NCBI GenBank assembly: GCA_016713505.1 | Contig: JADJPA010000001.1 | Coordinates: 1,798,001-1,862,000, forward strand | Reading direction: 5' to 3' | DNA: 64,000 nt | Source: Candidatus Competibacteraceae bacterium | GTDB lineage: Bacteria; Pseudomonadota; Gammaproteobacteria; Competibacterales; Competibacteraceae | Shown here: positions 34,734 to 43,346 of the stretch, in pieces | Layout of the letters: each line of letters starts with the position of its first letter | How positions within the stretch are numbered: position 1 is the stretch's first letter | Position numbers and translations under genes: made by a program | The notes under the pieces: generated by a model | What the model was told of the DNA's origin: nothing | Database searches by the model: none | The model's input: the letters and a program-made list of their open reading frames with translations, nothing else

Positions 34734-36293
34734 ATGCGGCTCAACATCCGCTTTGTCGACCGAATCGGCATCTTCCAGGAAATGCTGCTGGTCTTTGCCA
34801 AGCGACGCCTGAACGTCGCCGCGGTCGAGGTCGATGTGCCTCACATCTACGTCGATGTCCCGGCTCTGACCGCACAGCGGCTTACCGAACTGCGCGAGGC
34901 GCTCGCTCTGATCGACGGCGTGGAAGCCATTTTCGATGTCGACATGCTTCCCGGAACGCGACGGCGACTTTATCTCGATGCCCTGCTGGCGGCCATGGCC
35001 GATCCGGTGCTGGCGGTGGATACGGGCGGCACCATCATCGTCGCCAACGCCGCCGCGGCCGTCGTCGCCGAGACCAGCGAACCCGCATTGCGGGGAATGA
35101 CTCTGGGCGAATTGTTCGGGGACGACGCCTTGCAGGCGGAGCTGACTCAGAATCGCTTTCACGCGCCACTGCGAGAAGTCCTGCTGCGGGGCAAGCCTTT
35201 TTTGCTGGATACCCGACCGCTGGCGGAAGCCGCCGGCGACCAGTCGGCCGGCGGCGTGATCACCTTGCACGCGCCAAGCCGCATCGGCGAACGGCTGCAC
35301 GCGTTGCAGCGCGTCGAAGAAACCGGTTTCGCGACGATTCTTGGAGAATCCGCGCCGATTCGGGCGCTGAAGGCGCGGGCGGCGCGCGTCGCGCTGGTCG
35401 ATGCCCCGCTGCTGTTGCTCGGCGAGACCGGCACCGGCAAGGAATTGGTCGCGCAGGCCTGTCACGCGGCCAGCACGCGCTCGCAAGCGCCGTTTTTCGC
35501 GCTGAACTGCGCGGCCCTGCCGGAAAATCTCGCGGAAAGCGAGCTGTTCGGTTACGCGCCGGGCGCGTTCACCGGGGGCCAGCGCGGCGGCAAGCCGGGC
35601 CTTTTGGAACTCGCCAATCACGGTACCGTCTTTCTCGATGAAGTCGGTGAAATGTCGCCCTACCTCCAGGCCAAGCTGCTGCGCTTCCTGAACGATGGCA
35701 GCTTCCGCCGCGTCGGCGGCGAGCGCGAGCAGAAGGTCGATGTGCGCACCGTCAGCGCCACCCATCGCAACCTCGAACACATGGTCGCCCAGCACACCTT
35801 CCGCGAAGACCTCTTTTACCGGCTCAACGTCCTGACCTTAGCCATACCGCCGCTGCGCGAGCGCGCCGAGGACATCTTGTTGCTGGCGCGGCTGTTCATC
35901 GCGCGAGCCGCCGCCCAGGCCCGGCGGCCGCCTTGCCGGCTGACCGCCGCCGCCGAAACCGCCTTGCTGACCAATCCGTGGCCGGGCAATGTCCGGCAGT
36001 TACAAAACACCATCTTTCGCGCCGTCACCATGAGCGACAAGTCGATTCTCGATGCGTTCGATCTCGATCTCGCCCGTTCCAGCATCAGCGGTCCGGATAC
36101 CCTCGCGCAGGAGCCCATGGCGGACGCCGCCGCCCCAAGCTGGGACGAGATCGTGGAAAAATCCGAGAAAGAGATCCTGCAACGCCTGTATCCGCTCTAC
36201 CCGTCCAGCCGCAAGCTGGCTGCCCACCTCAAGACCTCGCATACCCGAATCGCCGACAAGCTGCGCAAATACGGGATTCGCGACCCGCGCTAG
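34734..36293 (+). CDS. TyrR/GcsR-like sigma-54 enhancer-binding activator
   Basis: A 519-residue regulator with TyrR layout: N-terminal ACT domain (about 1-72), PAS domain (about 78-185), AAA+ domain (about 205-435) and a TyrR-type helix-turn-helix (about 475-515, SRKLAAHLKTSHTRIADKLRKYG). Walker A is GETGTGKE and Walker B is VFLDEVGE. The sigma-54 contact loop reads GAFTGG rather than GAFTGA. GAGG upstream of the ATG fixes the start. It sits 216 bp before a near-consensus sigma-54 promoter driving glycine catabolic genes, so it is best read as a counterpart of GcsR, the Pseudomonas glycine-responsive activator. Glycine is the likely ligand, by analogy. Confidence 0.88.
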   Translation: MRLNIRFVDRIGIFQEMLLVFAKRRLNVAAVEVDVPHIYVDVPALTAQRLTELREALALIDGVEAIFDVDMLPGTRRRLYLDALLAAMADPVLAVDTGGTIIVANAAAAVVAETSEPALRGMTLGELFGDDALQAELTQNRFHAPLREVLLRGKPFLLDTRPLAEAAGDQSAGGVITLHAPSRIGERLHALQRVEETGFATILGESAPIRALKARAARVALVDAPLLLLGETGTGKELVAQACHAASTRSQAPFFALNCAALPENLAESELFGYAPGAFTGGQRGGKPGLLELANHGTVFLDEVGEMSPYLQAKLLRFLNDGSFRRVGGEREQKVDVRTVSATHRNLEHMVAQHTFREDLFYRLNVLTLAIPPLRERAEDILLLARLFIARAAAQARRPPCRLTAAAETALLTNPWPGNVRQLQNTIFRAVTMSDKSILDAFDLDLARSSISGPDTLAQEPMADAAAPSWDEIVEKSEKEILQRLYPLYPSSRKLAAHLKTSHTRIADKLRKYGIRDPR

Positions 36294-36340
36294 CGCAGTC
36301 CCAACCGTTCCAAAATCCGCTCTGTTCGCATCGTATGAGT

Positions 36341-36359
36341 TTTATTACAGCGTAATAAA
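36341..36359. promoter_or_regulatory. 19-bp palindrome, candidate activator site
   Basis: TTTATTAC, AGC, GTAATAAA is a perfect inverted repeat with 8-bp arms, about 150 bp upstream of the -24 element. That is a normal distance for a sigma-54 enhancer. It overlaps the first TTACAG motif. Confidence 0.5.
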
Positions 36360-36361
36360 TT

Positions 36362-36436
36362 CCTTACAGCCACTATCATCATGTTTTTAAAATCTTTTTA
36401 TTGATCGTCATCGTTGCTTCAGGCATCGCTGTAAGG
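36362..36436. promoter_or_regulatory. Inverted pair CCTTACAGC / GCTGTAAGG
   Basis: CCTTACAGC (36362-36370) and its exact inverse GCTGTAAGG (36428-36436) are separated by 57 bp. TyrR-class proteins bind TGTAA-type half sites, so these are candidate enhancer half sites for the regulator encoded just upstream. Confidence 0.45.
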
Positions 36437-36508
36437 ATATGACAACAGACCTTGTGGCAAAGCGGGCCTCTTTTTACATAAGATAATGATCTATCAATAA
36501 ATTTTAGA

Positions 36509-36525
36509 TTGGCATTGCTTTTGCT
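36509..36525 (+). promoter_or_regulatory. Sigma-54 (-24/-12) promoter
   Basis: TTGGCATTGCTTTTGCT has the invariant GG and GC with exactly 10 bases between them, TTGGCA at -24 and TTGCT at -12. It follows the gene of a sigma-54 activator and precedes the amidohydrolase-MTHFR-gcv gene run. Transcription would start near 36536. Confidence 0.8.
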
Positions 36526-36704
36526 CCACTTCCACCACCTCGTGCTGAGGTCACCCATTCATTTCATCACCCGCAAGGGAACCATGTACCCGCCAACGGT
36601 TGAAATTTGAGCGGCGGCTGTTCGAGCGCCTCACGACCCACTCGGACGCCCGCGCCAGCCCCAAACCGTTCGATCACCGCTCACCGACTTGGAGAAACGA
36701 TGTG

Positions 36705-37862
36705 ATGACCGCCCTTTTGAATGCTCTGACCGCCGAACAGGAACAGATCAAAACCTGGCGGCACGCCCTGCACCGCCAGCCCGAAACCGCGTTCGAGGAA
36801 CGCCATACCGCCGGTTACATTGCAAAATTACTACGCGCCTGGGGCTATGAGGTCGCTGAGGGCGTCGGCAAGACCGGCGTGGTGGCCCGTCTTAAAGCGG
36901 GCGATGGCAAGAACTCCATCGGCTTGCGCGCCGACATCGACGCGCTGCCGGTACCGGAAATGTCGGAAAGTGAGTACAAGAGCACCGTCGAGGGCAAATC
37001 GCACGCCTGCGGTCACGACGGCCACAGCGCCATGCTCTTGGGAGCGGCCCAATATCTGGCCAAGACCCGCAATTTCAACGGCACCGTGAACCTGATCTTC
37101 CAACCCGCCGAGGAGATCATGGGCGGCGCGCCCGCCATGATTAATGATGGCCTGTTCGAGCGGTTCCCGATGGAGGCCGTGTTCGGGATGCATAACATGC
37201 CCGGCCTCGAACTGGGTAAGATTTATTTCACCCCCGGCCCGGTGATGGCGGCGGTGGATAACTGGGAAATCACTCTCACCGGCGTGGGCAGTCACGGCTC
37301 CATGCCGGAAAAGAGCGTCGATCCGGTGGTGGCGGGCGCGGCGCTGGTGATGTCGCTGCAAACCATCGTCTCGCGCAACGTCGCGCCCAAGGATTCGGCG
37401 GTGGTCAGCGTCGGCGCGTTTCTGGCGGGCGACGCCGGCAACGTGATCCCGCAAACCGCCATTCTGCGTTTGAGCACCCGCACCAGCGCGCCGGAAACCC
37501 GCAAGATGGTGCTGGCCAAGATCAAAGCCATCACCGCCGCCACCGCTGAAGCCTACGGCGTTAGCCATGAAATCAAGGAAGGCCCGCCGGGCGCGGTGCT
37601 GGTCAACGATCCCGAGCAGACGGCGGTATGCACCGAAATCGCCCAAAAGCTGCTGGGCGAGGATCGAGTGATCACCCAAGGCCCCACCTTTATGGGCAGC
37701 GAGGATTTTGCCTTTTACGCGCAGCGGAAACCGAGCGCTTACTGTTTCATCGGCAACGGCGACACGCCGATGGTACATCATCCCATGTACCGCTTCGACG
37801 ACCGCAATTTGCCGATTGGCGCGGCCTACTGGGTGGCCGTGGCCGAGCACTATCTGCAATAG
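36705..37862 (+). CDS. M20 family amidohydrolase, hippurate-hydrolase-like
   Basis: A 385-residue zinc amidohydrolase of the M20D group that includes hippurate hydrolase and N-acyl-amino-acid hydrolases. Metal and catalytic motifs are present: GLRADIDALPV, HACGHDGHSAML, FQPAEEIMGGA, a dimerisation domain with GSHGSMPEKSVDPV, and the late TFMGSEDFAFYAQ. GGAGA 9 nt upstream supports ATG 36705; GTG at 36702 is an alternative. It is the first gene after the sigma-54 promoter and before glycine cleavage genes. Release of glycine from an N-acylglycine such as hippurate is therefore a reasonable hypothesis, not shown by sequence. Confidence 0.82.
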   Translation: MTALLNALTAEQEQIKTWRHALHRQPETAFEERHTAGYIAKLLRAWGYEVAEGVGKTGVVARLKAGDGKNSIGLRADIDALPVPEMSESEYKSTVEGKSHACGHDGHSAMLLGAAQYLAKTRNFNGTVNLIFQPAEEIMGGAPAMINDGLFERFPMEAVFGMHNMPGLELGKIYFTPGPVMAAVDNWEITLTGVGSHGSMPEKSVDPVVAGAALVMSLQTIVSRNVAPKDSAVVSVGAFLAGDAGNVIPQTAILRLSTRTSAPETRKMVLAKIKAITAATAEAYGVSHEIKEGPPGAVLVNDPEQTAVCTEIAQKLLGEDRVITQGPTFMGSEDFAFYAQRKPSAYCFIGNGDTPMVHHPMYRFDDRNLPIGAAYWVAVAEHYLQ

Positions 37863-37918
37863 CGGCGGCCCGGTTTAATCCCTGGTGACCCGTCACAGCC
37901 CCCAGCGAGAACCCGCTC

Positions 37919-38377
37919 ATGTACGCCGTCCGCCGCTGGTCAGTGCGTCACGCCAAAGGGCTGGAGCGGCTCTATCGCGGGTTCGAGCGGACCATGATCG
38001 CGCTCGATCCGCTGTGGCGGCGCATCGGCTACGCCCGCCTGGAAAAACCGGTGGCGGCGGTCGAGCGGGCGGTCAAGGGCTTGCTGTTCGATTGCCAGAT
38101 GTGCGGATGCTGCGTGCTGAGCTCGACCGGCCTGTCCTGTCCGATGAATTGCCCGAAGAATTTGCGCAACGGGCCGTGCGGCGGCGTGCGATCCGACGGG
38201 CGCTGCGAGGTCAAGCAGGAGATGGTATGCGTGTGGGTCGAGGCCTTCAACGGCAGCGCCCGGATGCGCGATGGCCTCGCTCGCTTGCGGACGGTGCAAG
38301 CGCCGGTGGATTGGCGCTTGCGGGGACGCTCGGCCTGGCTCGCCCAGGCGCGGGAACGGGCGAAGGCCGCCGAATGA
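37919..38377 (+). CDS. MetV-like cysteine-rich partner of methylenetetrahydrofolate reductase
   Basis: A 152-residue protein matching the MTHFR C-terminal / MetV family (PF12225). It has a dense cysteine block around residues 60-100: CQMCGCC, then CPMNCPKNLRNGPCGG and a later RCEV. These probably bind an iron-sulphur cluster or zinc. In acetogens MetV pairs with MetF in a ferredoxin/NADH-linked reductase. Here the stop overlaps the metF-like start by ATGA, giving coupled 1:1 synthesis. The surrounding genes concern glycine and folate one-carbon flux. Confidence 0.8.
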   Translation: MYAVRRWSVRHAKGLERLYRGFERTMIALDPLWRRIGYARLEKPVAAVERAVKGLLFDCQMCGCCVLSSTGLSCPMNCPKNLRNGPCGGVRSDGRCEVKQEMVCVWVEAFNGSARMRDGLARLRTVQAPVDWRLRGRSAWLAQARERAKAAE

Positions 38378-39393
38378 CGCTGAACTTCGATGACATCCCG
38401 GACGATCCCAGCTTGCCGATGCCGATTCTGCCGGGCCACGTCTCGGCGGGCCGGTTGGAGCGGGTGTTGCGGGCGGGCGCGTTCGCGGTCACCAGCGAGA
38501 TGGACCCTCCCGATTCGGCCGACCCGGAAGAAGTGTTTGCCCGCGCTCGCATCTTCGACGGTTACGTGGACGCCATCAACGCCACCGACGGTGCCGGCGG
38601 CCACTGCCACATGTCGAGCGTGGCGGTGTCGGCCTTGCTAATTCGGGCCGGTTACGCGCCGATCATGCAGATCGCCTGCCGCGACAAGAACCGGATCGCG
38701 ATTCAGGGCGACATTCTCGGCGGCGCGGCGATGGGGGTGTGCAACATGCTGTGCCTGACCGGCGACGGCGTGCAGGCGGGCGACCATCCCCAGGCCAAGC
38801 CGGTGTTCGATTTGGATTGCATGTCGCTGTTGGAAATCGCCCGGCTGTTGCGCGACGAGCATCGCTTTCAAAGCGGCCGCAAGATCGCTTCGCCGCCACG
38901 GGTGTTTTTCGGCGCGGTCGAAAATCCGCTAACGCCGCCGCGCGAGTGGCGGCCGCGGCGGCTGGCCAAGAAAGTCGCGGCGGGGGCGGAGTTCATCCAG
39001 ACCCAATATTGCTTTGAAATTCCCCCACTCAGGGAATTCATGAAAAAAACGGAAGATCTCGGGCTGCTCGATAAGGTGTTCATCCTGATCGGCGTCGGCC
39101 CGCTGCGCTCGGCCAAATCCGCCGAATGGCTGCGCTCGCACGTGCCGGGCGTTTATATCCCGGACGCCGTGATCAGACGGCTGGCTGGGGCTGCAAACCA
39201 GCAGGCCGAAGGGCGGAAACTGTGCGCGGAATTGATGCAGGAAATTCGTGAAATCAAGGGCGTTAGCGGCGTCCATGTGATGGCCTACTACCAGCAGGAA
39301 GCGGTGGCCGACGTGATCGAACGCTCCGGCGTGCTGCAAGGGCGAGTGCCCTGGCATCCGGGCATTAGGAACAATAACCAACTATGCTCGTAG
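38374..39393 (+). CDS. Methylenetetrahydrofolate reductase family protein, MetVF type
   Basis: A 339-residue TIM-barrel flavoprotein of the MTHFR family, expected to interconvert 5,10-methylene- and 5-methyl-tetrahydrofolate. Visible family blocks are AFAVTSEMDPPDS near residue 28, the folate/FAD region CRDKNRIAIQGDILGGAAMGVCNMLCLTGDGV, GAEFIQTQYCFE and VFILIGVGPLRSAKSAEWL. The ATG at 38374 overlaps the metV-like stop; a longer in-frame reading from 37885 lies inside that gene and is rejected. Since it pairs with the MetV-like protein and is unlike the short E. coli MetF, a catabolic rather than methionine-biosynthetic role is plausible. Confidence 0.85.
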   Translation: MTLNFDDIPDDPSLPMPILPGHVSAGRLERVLRAGAFAVTSEMDPPDSADPEEVFARARIFDGYVDAINATDGAGGHCHMSSVAVSALLIRAGYAPIMQIACRDKNRIAIQGDILGGAAMGVCNMLCLTGDGVQAGDHPQAKPVFDLDCMSLLEIARLLRDEHRFQSGRKIASPPRVFFGAVENPLTPPREWRPRRLAKKVAAGAEFIQTQYCFEIPPLREFMKKTEDLGLLDKVFILIGVGPLRSAKSAEWLRSHVPGVYIPDAVIRRLAGAANQQAEGRKLCAELMQEIREIKGVSGVHVMAYYQQEAVADVIERSGVLQGRVPWHPGIRNNNQLCS

Positions 39394-39411
39394 GGCCTTT
39401 CGCGAAAGGCC
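39394..39411 (+). other. 18-bp perfect palindrome before gcvH
   Basis: GGCCTTTCGCGAAAGGCC forms a 7-bp stem with a CGCG loop, immediately after the metF-like stop. No T-run follows, so it is more likely an mRNA processing or stability hairpin that sets gcvH levels than a terminator. Confidence 0.5.
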
Positions 39412-39445
39412 AAACCGAAACCTCACCCATCAGGAGAAGAAGCTC

Positions 39446-39826
39446 ATGAGTCAGATCAAGTTCACCGAAACCCACGAATGGCTGCGCCTTGAAGACGACG
39501 GCACCGGCGTGATCGGCATCACCGACTACGCCCAAAACGCGCTGGGCGATTTGGTGTTCGTCGGCCTGCCCGAGGTCGGCGCGGAACTGGCGCAAGGCGG
39601 CGAAGGGGCCACCATCGAATCGGTCAAGGCCGCCGGCGAAATTCACATGCCGGCGGGCGGCACGGTGATCGAAACTAACGCCGCGCTCGCCGACGACCCC
39701 GCCCAGGCCAACAGCGACCCGCTCGGCGCGGGCTGGTTCCTCAAGATCAAGATCGCCGATCCGGCGCAATTGGATGCCCTGATGGACCAGGCGGCCTACG
39801 ACAAGTTCGTAGCCAGTCTCGATTGA
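39446..39826 (+). CDS. gcvH: Glycine cleavage system H protein
   Basis: A 126-residue lipoyl carrier protein that shuttles the aminomethyl group between GcvP, GcvT and Lpd. The lipoylated lysine is Lys61 in ATIESVKAAGEI. Other family marks are KFTETHEWLR at the start, GDLVFVGLPEVG, and NSDPLGAGWFLKI near the C-terminus. AGGAG lies upstream of the ATG. It is followed by gcvP after 36 bp. This matches the gcvH-gcvP order of the Pseudomonas gcs operon. Confidence 0.96.
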   Translation: MSQIKFTETHEWLRLEDDGTGVIGITDYAQNALGDLVFVGLPEVGAELAQGGEGATIESVKAAGEIHMPAGGTVIETNAALADDPAQANSDPLGAGWFLKIKIADPAQLDALMDQAAYDKFVASLD

Positions 39827-39862
39827 CGGTTCGCTGCTCCATCACAATTCGAAGAGGTGGTC

Positions 39863-42769
39863 GTGAATACTCCAACTACCGCACCCCGGCGCACCTTGTC
39901 CGAGCTGGACAACCGCGGAGAATTCATTTCCCGGCACATCGGGCCGAGCGCCGCCGAGCAAGCCAAGATGCTCGCCACGCTGGGTTTTGACTCGATGGAT
40001 GCCTTTATCGACAAGGTGGTGCCCGCCGGCATTCGGTCCGGCACGCCGCTGGCGCTCGATCCGGCTCGCGGCGAAGCGCGGGTATTGGCCGAACTACGGC
40101 GCATGGCCGCCCATAACAAGGTGTTCCGGTCGTTCCTGGGCATGGGTTATTCCGATACCCACACCCCGACGGTCATTTTGCGCAACGTGCTGGAAAATCC
40201 GGCGTGGTACACGGCCTATACCCCGTATCAACCGGAAATCTCACAAGGACGACTCGAAGCCCTGCTGAACTTCCAGACCATGATCATGGATCTCACCGGC
40301 ATGGAAATCGCCAACGCCTCGCTGCTGGACGAGGCAACCGCCGCCGCCGAGGCGATGACCTTCTGCCGGCGACTGTCGAAAGCCAAGAGCAAGACGTTTT
40401 TCGTATCCGCCGAATGCCATCCCCAAACCATCGACGTGGTGCGCACCCGCGCCGCGCCGCTCGGCCTGGAGGTGGTGGTCGGCGGCCATCAGAGCGATCT
40501 CGACGCGCTGGACTGCTTCGGGGTGTTGCTGCAATACCCGGCCAGCTCCGGCGCGATTCACGACTATGCCGACACCATCGCCAAGGCTCACGGCAAGGGC
40601 GCGCTGGCGGTGGTCGCCGCCGATTTGCTGGCTCTGACCCTGCTAAAGCCGCCGGCTGAATTCGGGGCCGATGTGGTCATCGGCTCGGCGCAGCGCTTCG
40701 GCATCCCGTTCGGCTACGGTGGGCCGCACGCCGCCTTCTTCGCCACCAGCGACCGCTACAAGCGCGACATGCCGGGACGGTTGGTGGGTGTTTCCATCGA
40801 CAGCAAAGGCAACAAGGCCCTGCGCCTGGCGATGCAGACCCGCGAGCAGCACATCCGGCGCGAGAAAGCCACCAGCAACATCTGCACCGCGCAGGCGCTG
40901 CTGGCGATCATGGCCGGCCTGTACGCGGCTTATCACGGTCCCAAGGGCCTGACCGCCATCGCCGAACGGGTGCATGGGCTGACCGTGACCCTGGCCGAAG
41001 GACTCCTGAAACTCGGCCACGAACTGGCGACCCCGGCTTTTTTCGACACCATCACCGTCAAGACCGGCGGGCAGACCGCCGCCATTCACGCCGCCGCGCG
41101 CGACCGTCGGCTGAACCTGCGCGCCGCCGGCGGTGACGCCATCGGCATCGCGCTGGACGAGACCACCACCCGCGCTGACGTGGAAGTCCTGTGGGCGGCC
41201 TTCGCCAAGGCGGGCGCGGCCCCGCCGGATTTCGCCGCGCTGGAGCCATCCGCCGCTGGCCGCATTCCGACGGCTCTGGCTCGCACCTCCGAGTTCCTGA
41301 CCCATCCGGTGTTCAACACCTATCACTCGGAAACCGAGATGCTGCGTTACCTGCGCTTCCTCGCCGACCGCGATCTGGCGCTGGACCGCTGCATGATCCC
41401 GCTCGGCTCGTGCACGATGAAGCTGAACGCCACCACGGAAATGATTCCGATCACCTGGCCGGAGTTCGCCAACCTGCACCCGCTGGCTCCGCTCGATCAG
41501 GCCCAGGGCTATGCGGAACTGTTCGCGGAACTGGAGAAGATGCTGGTGGCCTGCACCGGTTATGACGCCGTGTCGCTCCAGCCCAACGCCGGTTCGCAAG
41601 GAGAATACGCCGGCATGATGGCGATTCGCGCCTATCACGCCAGCCGGGGCGAAGGCGGGCGCAACGTCTGCCTGATTCCGTCCTCGGCCCACGGCACCAA
41701 CCCGGCGACCGCGCAGATGGCCGGAATGCAGGTGGTGGTCGTGGCTTGCGATCAAAACGGCAACGTCGATCTGAACGATCTGAAGGCCAAGGCCGAGAAG
41801 CATTCCGCCAATCTGGCCGCCATCATGATCACCTACCCGTCCACTCACGGCGTGTTCGAGGAAGCGATCCGCGAGATCTGCGCGGTGATCCATTCCCACG
41901 GCGGCCAAGTCTATCTCGACGGGGCCAACATGAATGCGATGGTGGGGCTGTGTCAGCCAGGGAAATTCGGCGGAGACGTATCCCACCTCAACCTGCACAA
42001 GACCTTCTGCATCCCACACGGCGGCGGCGGCCCCGGTGTCGGCCCCATCGGGGTCAAGGCGCACTTGGCGCCGTTCCTGCCGGGCCATCACCTTTGGGCG
42101 GAAAAACCCTCCGGCGCGGTGGCGGCGGCGCCTTGGGGCAGCGCCAGCATCCTACCGATCAGTTGGGCCTACATCGCGCTGATGGGCCGCGAAGGTCTCA
42201 AGCAGGCCACCGAAGCGGCTATCCTCAACGCCAACTACATGGCCCACCGCCTCGCGCCGCACTATCCGATCCTTTACACCGGCGCCAACGGCCGGGTGGC
42301 GCACGAGTGCATCATCGACCTGCGCCCGATCAAGGATCGTACCGGCGTCACCGTCGACGACGTGGCCAAGCGGTTGATCGACTTCGGCTTCCACGCCCCC
42401 ACCATGTCGTTCCCGGTGCCGGGCACGCTGATGATCGAGCCGACCGAGAGCGAACCGAGGTCGGAACTCGACCGCTTCTGCGACGCCATGATCCACATTC
42501 GCGAGGAAATTCACGCCATCGAATCGGGCCATATGCCGGCCGCCGACAACCCGCTGAAGAACGCGCCGCACACGGCGCTGGATCTGGCCGGCGAATGGGG
42601 TCATCCCTACAGCCGCGAACAGGCGGCATTCCCGGTCGACAGCCTGCGCACCGTCAAGTATTTCCCGCCGGTGGGTCGGGTCGACAACGTCTACGGCGAC
42701 CGCCATCTGGTGTGCGCGTGCGTGCCGGTGTCGGACTACGAAGACCAGAGCGATTATGCGGGCGCCTGA
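39863..42769 (+). CDS. gcvP: Glycine dehydrogenase (decarboxylating), P protein
   Basis: A single-chain P protein of about 968 residues that decarboxylates glycine with PLP and loads GcvH. The N-terminal half has FISRHIGPS, FLGMGYSDTHTP and NPAWYTAYTPYQPEISQGR. The C-terminal catalytic half has LGSCTMKLNATTEM and the PLP lysine in LNLHKTFCIPHGGGGPGVG. GTG 39863, with GAAGAGG 5 nt upstream, is preferred over GTG 39857, which lies within that purine run. Domains are complete and no frameshift is seen. Confidence 0.96.
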   Translation: MNTPTTAPRRTLSELDNRGEFISRHIGPSAAEQAKMLATLGFDSMDAFIDKVVPAGIRSGTPLALDPARGEARVLAELRRMAAHNKVFRSFLGMGYSDTHTPTVILRNVLENPAWYTAYTPYQPEISQGRLEALLNFQTMIMDLTGMEIANASLLDEATAAAEAMTFCRRLSKAKSKTFFVSAECHPQTIDVVRTRAAPLGLEVVVGGHQSDLDALDCFGVLLQYPASSGAIHDYADTIAKAHGKGALAVVAADLLALTLLKPPAEFGADVVIGSAQRFGIPFGYGGPHAAFFATSDRYKRDMPGRLVGVSIDSKGNKALRLAMQTREQHIRREKATSNICTAQALLAIMAGLYAAYHGPKGLTAIAERVHGLTVTLAEGLLKLGHELATPAFFDTITVKTGGQTAAIHAAARDRRLNLRAAGGDAIGIALDETTTRADVEVLWAAFAKAGAAPPDFAALEPSAAGRIPTALARTSEFLTHPVFNTYHSETEMLRYLRFLADRDLALDRCMIPLGSCTMKLNATTEMIPITWPEFANLHPLAPLDQAQGYAELFAELEKMLVACTGYDAVSLQPNAGSQGEYAGMMAIRAYHASRGEGGRNVCLIPSSAHGTNPATAQMAGMQVVVVACDQNGNVDLNDLKAKAEKHSANLAAIMITYPSTHGVFEEAIREICAVIHSHGGQVYLDGANMNAMVGLCQPGKFGGDVSHLNLHKTFCIPHGGGGPGVGPIGVKAHLAPFLPGHHLWAEKPSGAVAAAPWGSASILPISWAYIALMGREGLKQATEAAILNANYMAHRLAPHYPILYTGANGRVAHECIIDLRPIKDRTGVTVDDVAKRLIDFGFHAPTMSFPVPGTLMIEPTESEPRSELDRFCDAMIHIREEIHAIESGHMPAADNPLKNAPHTALDLAGEWGHPYSREQAAFPVDSLRTVKYFPPVGRVDNVYGDRHLVCACVPVSDYEDQSDYAGA

Positions 42770-42793
42770 CGCCACTCACTGAGGAGCCGAATC

Positions 42794-43315
42794 ATGATGA
42801 CCTCCATCGTCCTGACCGTGATCGGTCAGGATAAACCGGGATTGGTGAGCGCGATCTCGCAAAAGATCACCGCGGGCGGCGGCAACTGGCTGGACTCGCG
42901 CATGGCGAGCCTGGGCGGCAAGTTCGCCGGCCTGCTGCTGGTCAGCGTGCCGCAGGCGAAGGCCGAGGCCTTGATCGCCTCGTTGCAGGGGCTGGAACAA
43001 CAGGGCCTGCGGCTGGTGATCGAACAGGGAAGCAGCGGGGCGGCGGCGGGCGGGCGCACCCTCAAGCTGGAACTGACCGGCCTCGACCGGCCCGGCATCG
43101 TGCGCGATATCTCCGACACCCTGGCGCGGCAGAAGGTCAACATCGAGGAGATGGAGACCGCTTTTTTCAGCGGCTCATTCTCGGGTGAGGACATGTTTGA
43201 GCTGCGCGCCACTCTGCGCATCCCCGCGGGACTGACCGACGCCGTACTGCGTCAGGCGATCGAGAATCTGGCCAACAACCTGATGGTCGATATCAGCCTC
43301 GCCTCAGCGGCCTGA
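42794..43315 (+). CDS. GcvR-like double-ACT regulatory protein
   Basis: A 173-residue protein with two ACT domains (about 4-75 and 90-165). The first opens VLTVIGQDKPGLVSAISQKI, the second LKLELTGLDRPGIVRDISDTLA, as in GcvR. In E. coli GcvR binds glycine and antagonises GcvA. No GcvA-type LysR gene is in the window, so here it may act on the TyrR-like activator or as a glycine/serine sensor within the operon. GAGGAG upstream supports the start; a second ATG follows directly. It sits between gcvP and glyA. Confidence 0.8.
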   Translation: MMTSIVLTVIGQDKPGLVSAISQKITAGGGNWLDSRMASLGGKFAGLLLVSVPQAKAEALIASLQGLEQQGLRLVIEQGSSGAAAGGRTLKLELTGLDRPGIVRDISDTLARQKVNIEEMETAFFSGSFSGEDMFELRATLRIPAGLTDAVLRQAIENLANNLMVDISLASAA

Positions 43316-43346
43316 CGCGAAAACCACCGAATCGAGAGGACTTGCG

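Larger units (their letters stand above)
36294..36704. other. 411-bp AT-rich regulatory region between the activator and its putative target operon
   Basis: No gene is seen. The region holds a 19-bp palindrome, a pair of inverted 9-mers, a sigma-54 promoter at 36509-36525 and an approximately 180-nt leader to the amidohydrolase start. TTACAG or its complement CTGTAA occurs at 36345, 36364 and 36429. Confidence 0.6.

Noticed and set aside
37885..38373. In-frame 5' extension of the metF-like gene
   Set aside because: It lies entirely in the metV-like gene in another frame and has no conserved residues. The ATG at 38374 with ATGA overlap explains the start.
39394..39411. Palindrome before gcvH as a transcription terminator
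   Set aside because: There is no T-run after the stem and the next gene is co-oriented within 35 bp, so it is kept only as an mRNA hairpin.
40643..42091. 482-codon open frame antisense to gcvP, and similar long antisense frames over alaC, sdaA, recJ, pta and glyA
   Set aside because: High GC content keeps antisense frames open. They are rich in His, Gln, Arg and Gly without any family motif, while the sense strand encodes complete conserved enzymes.
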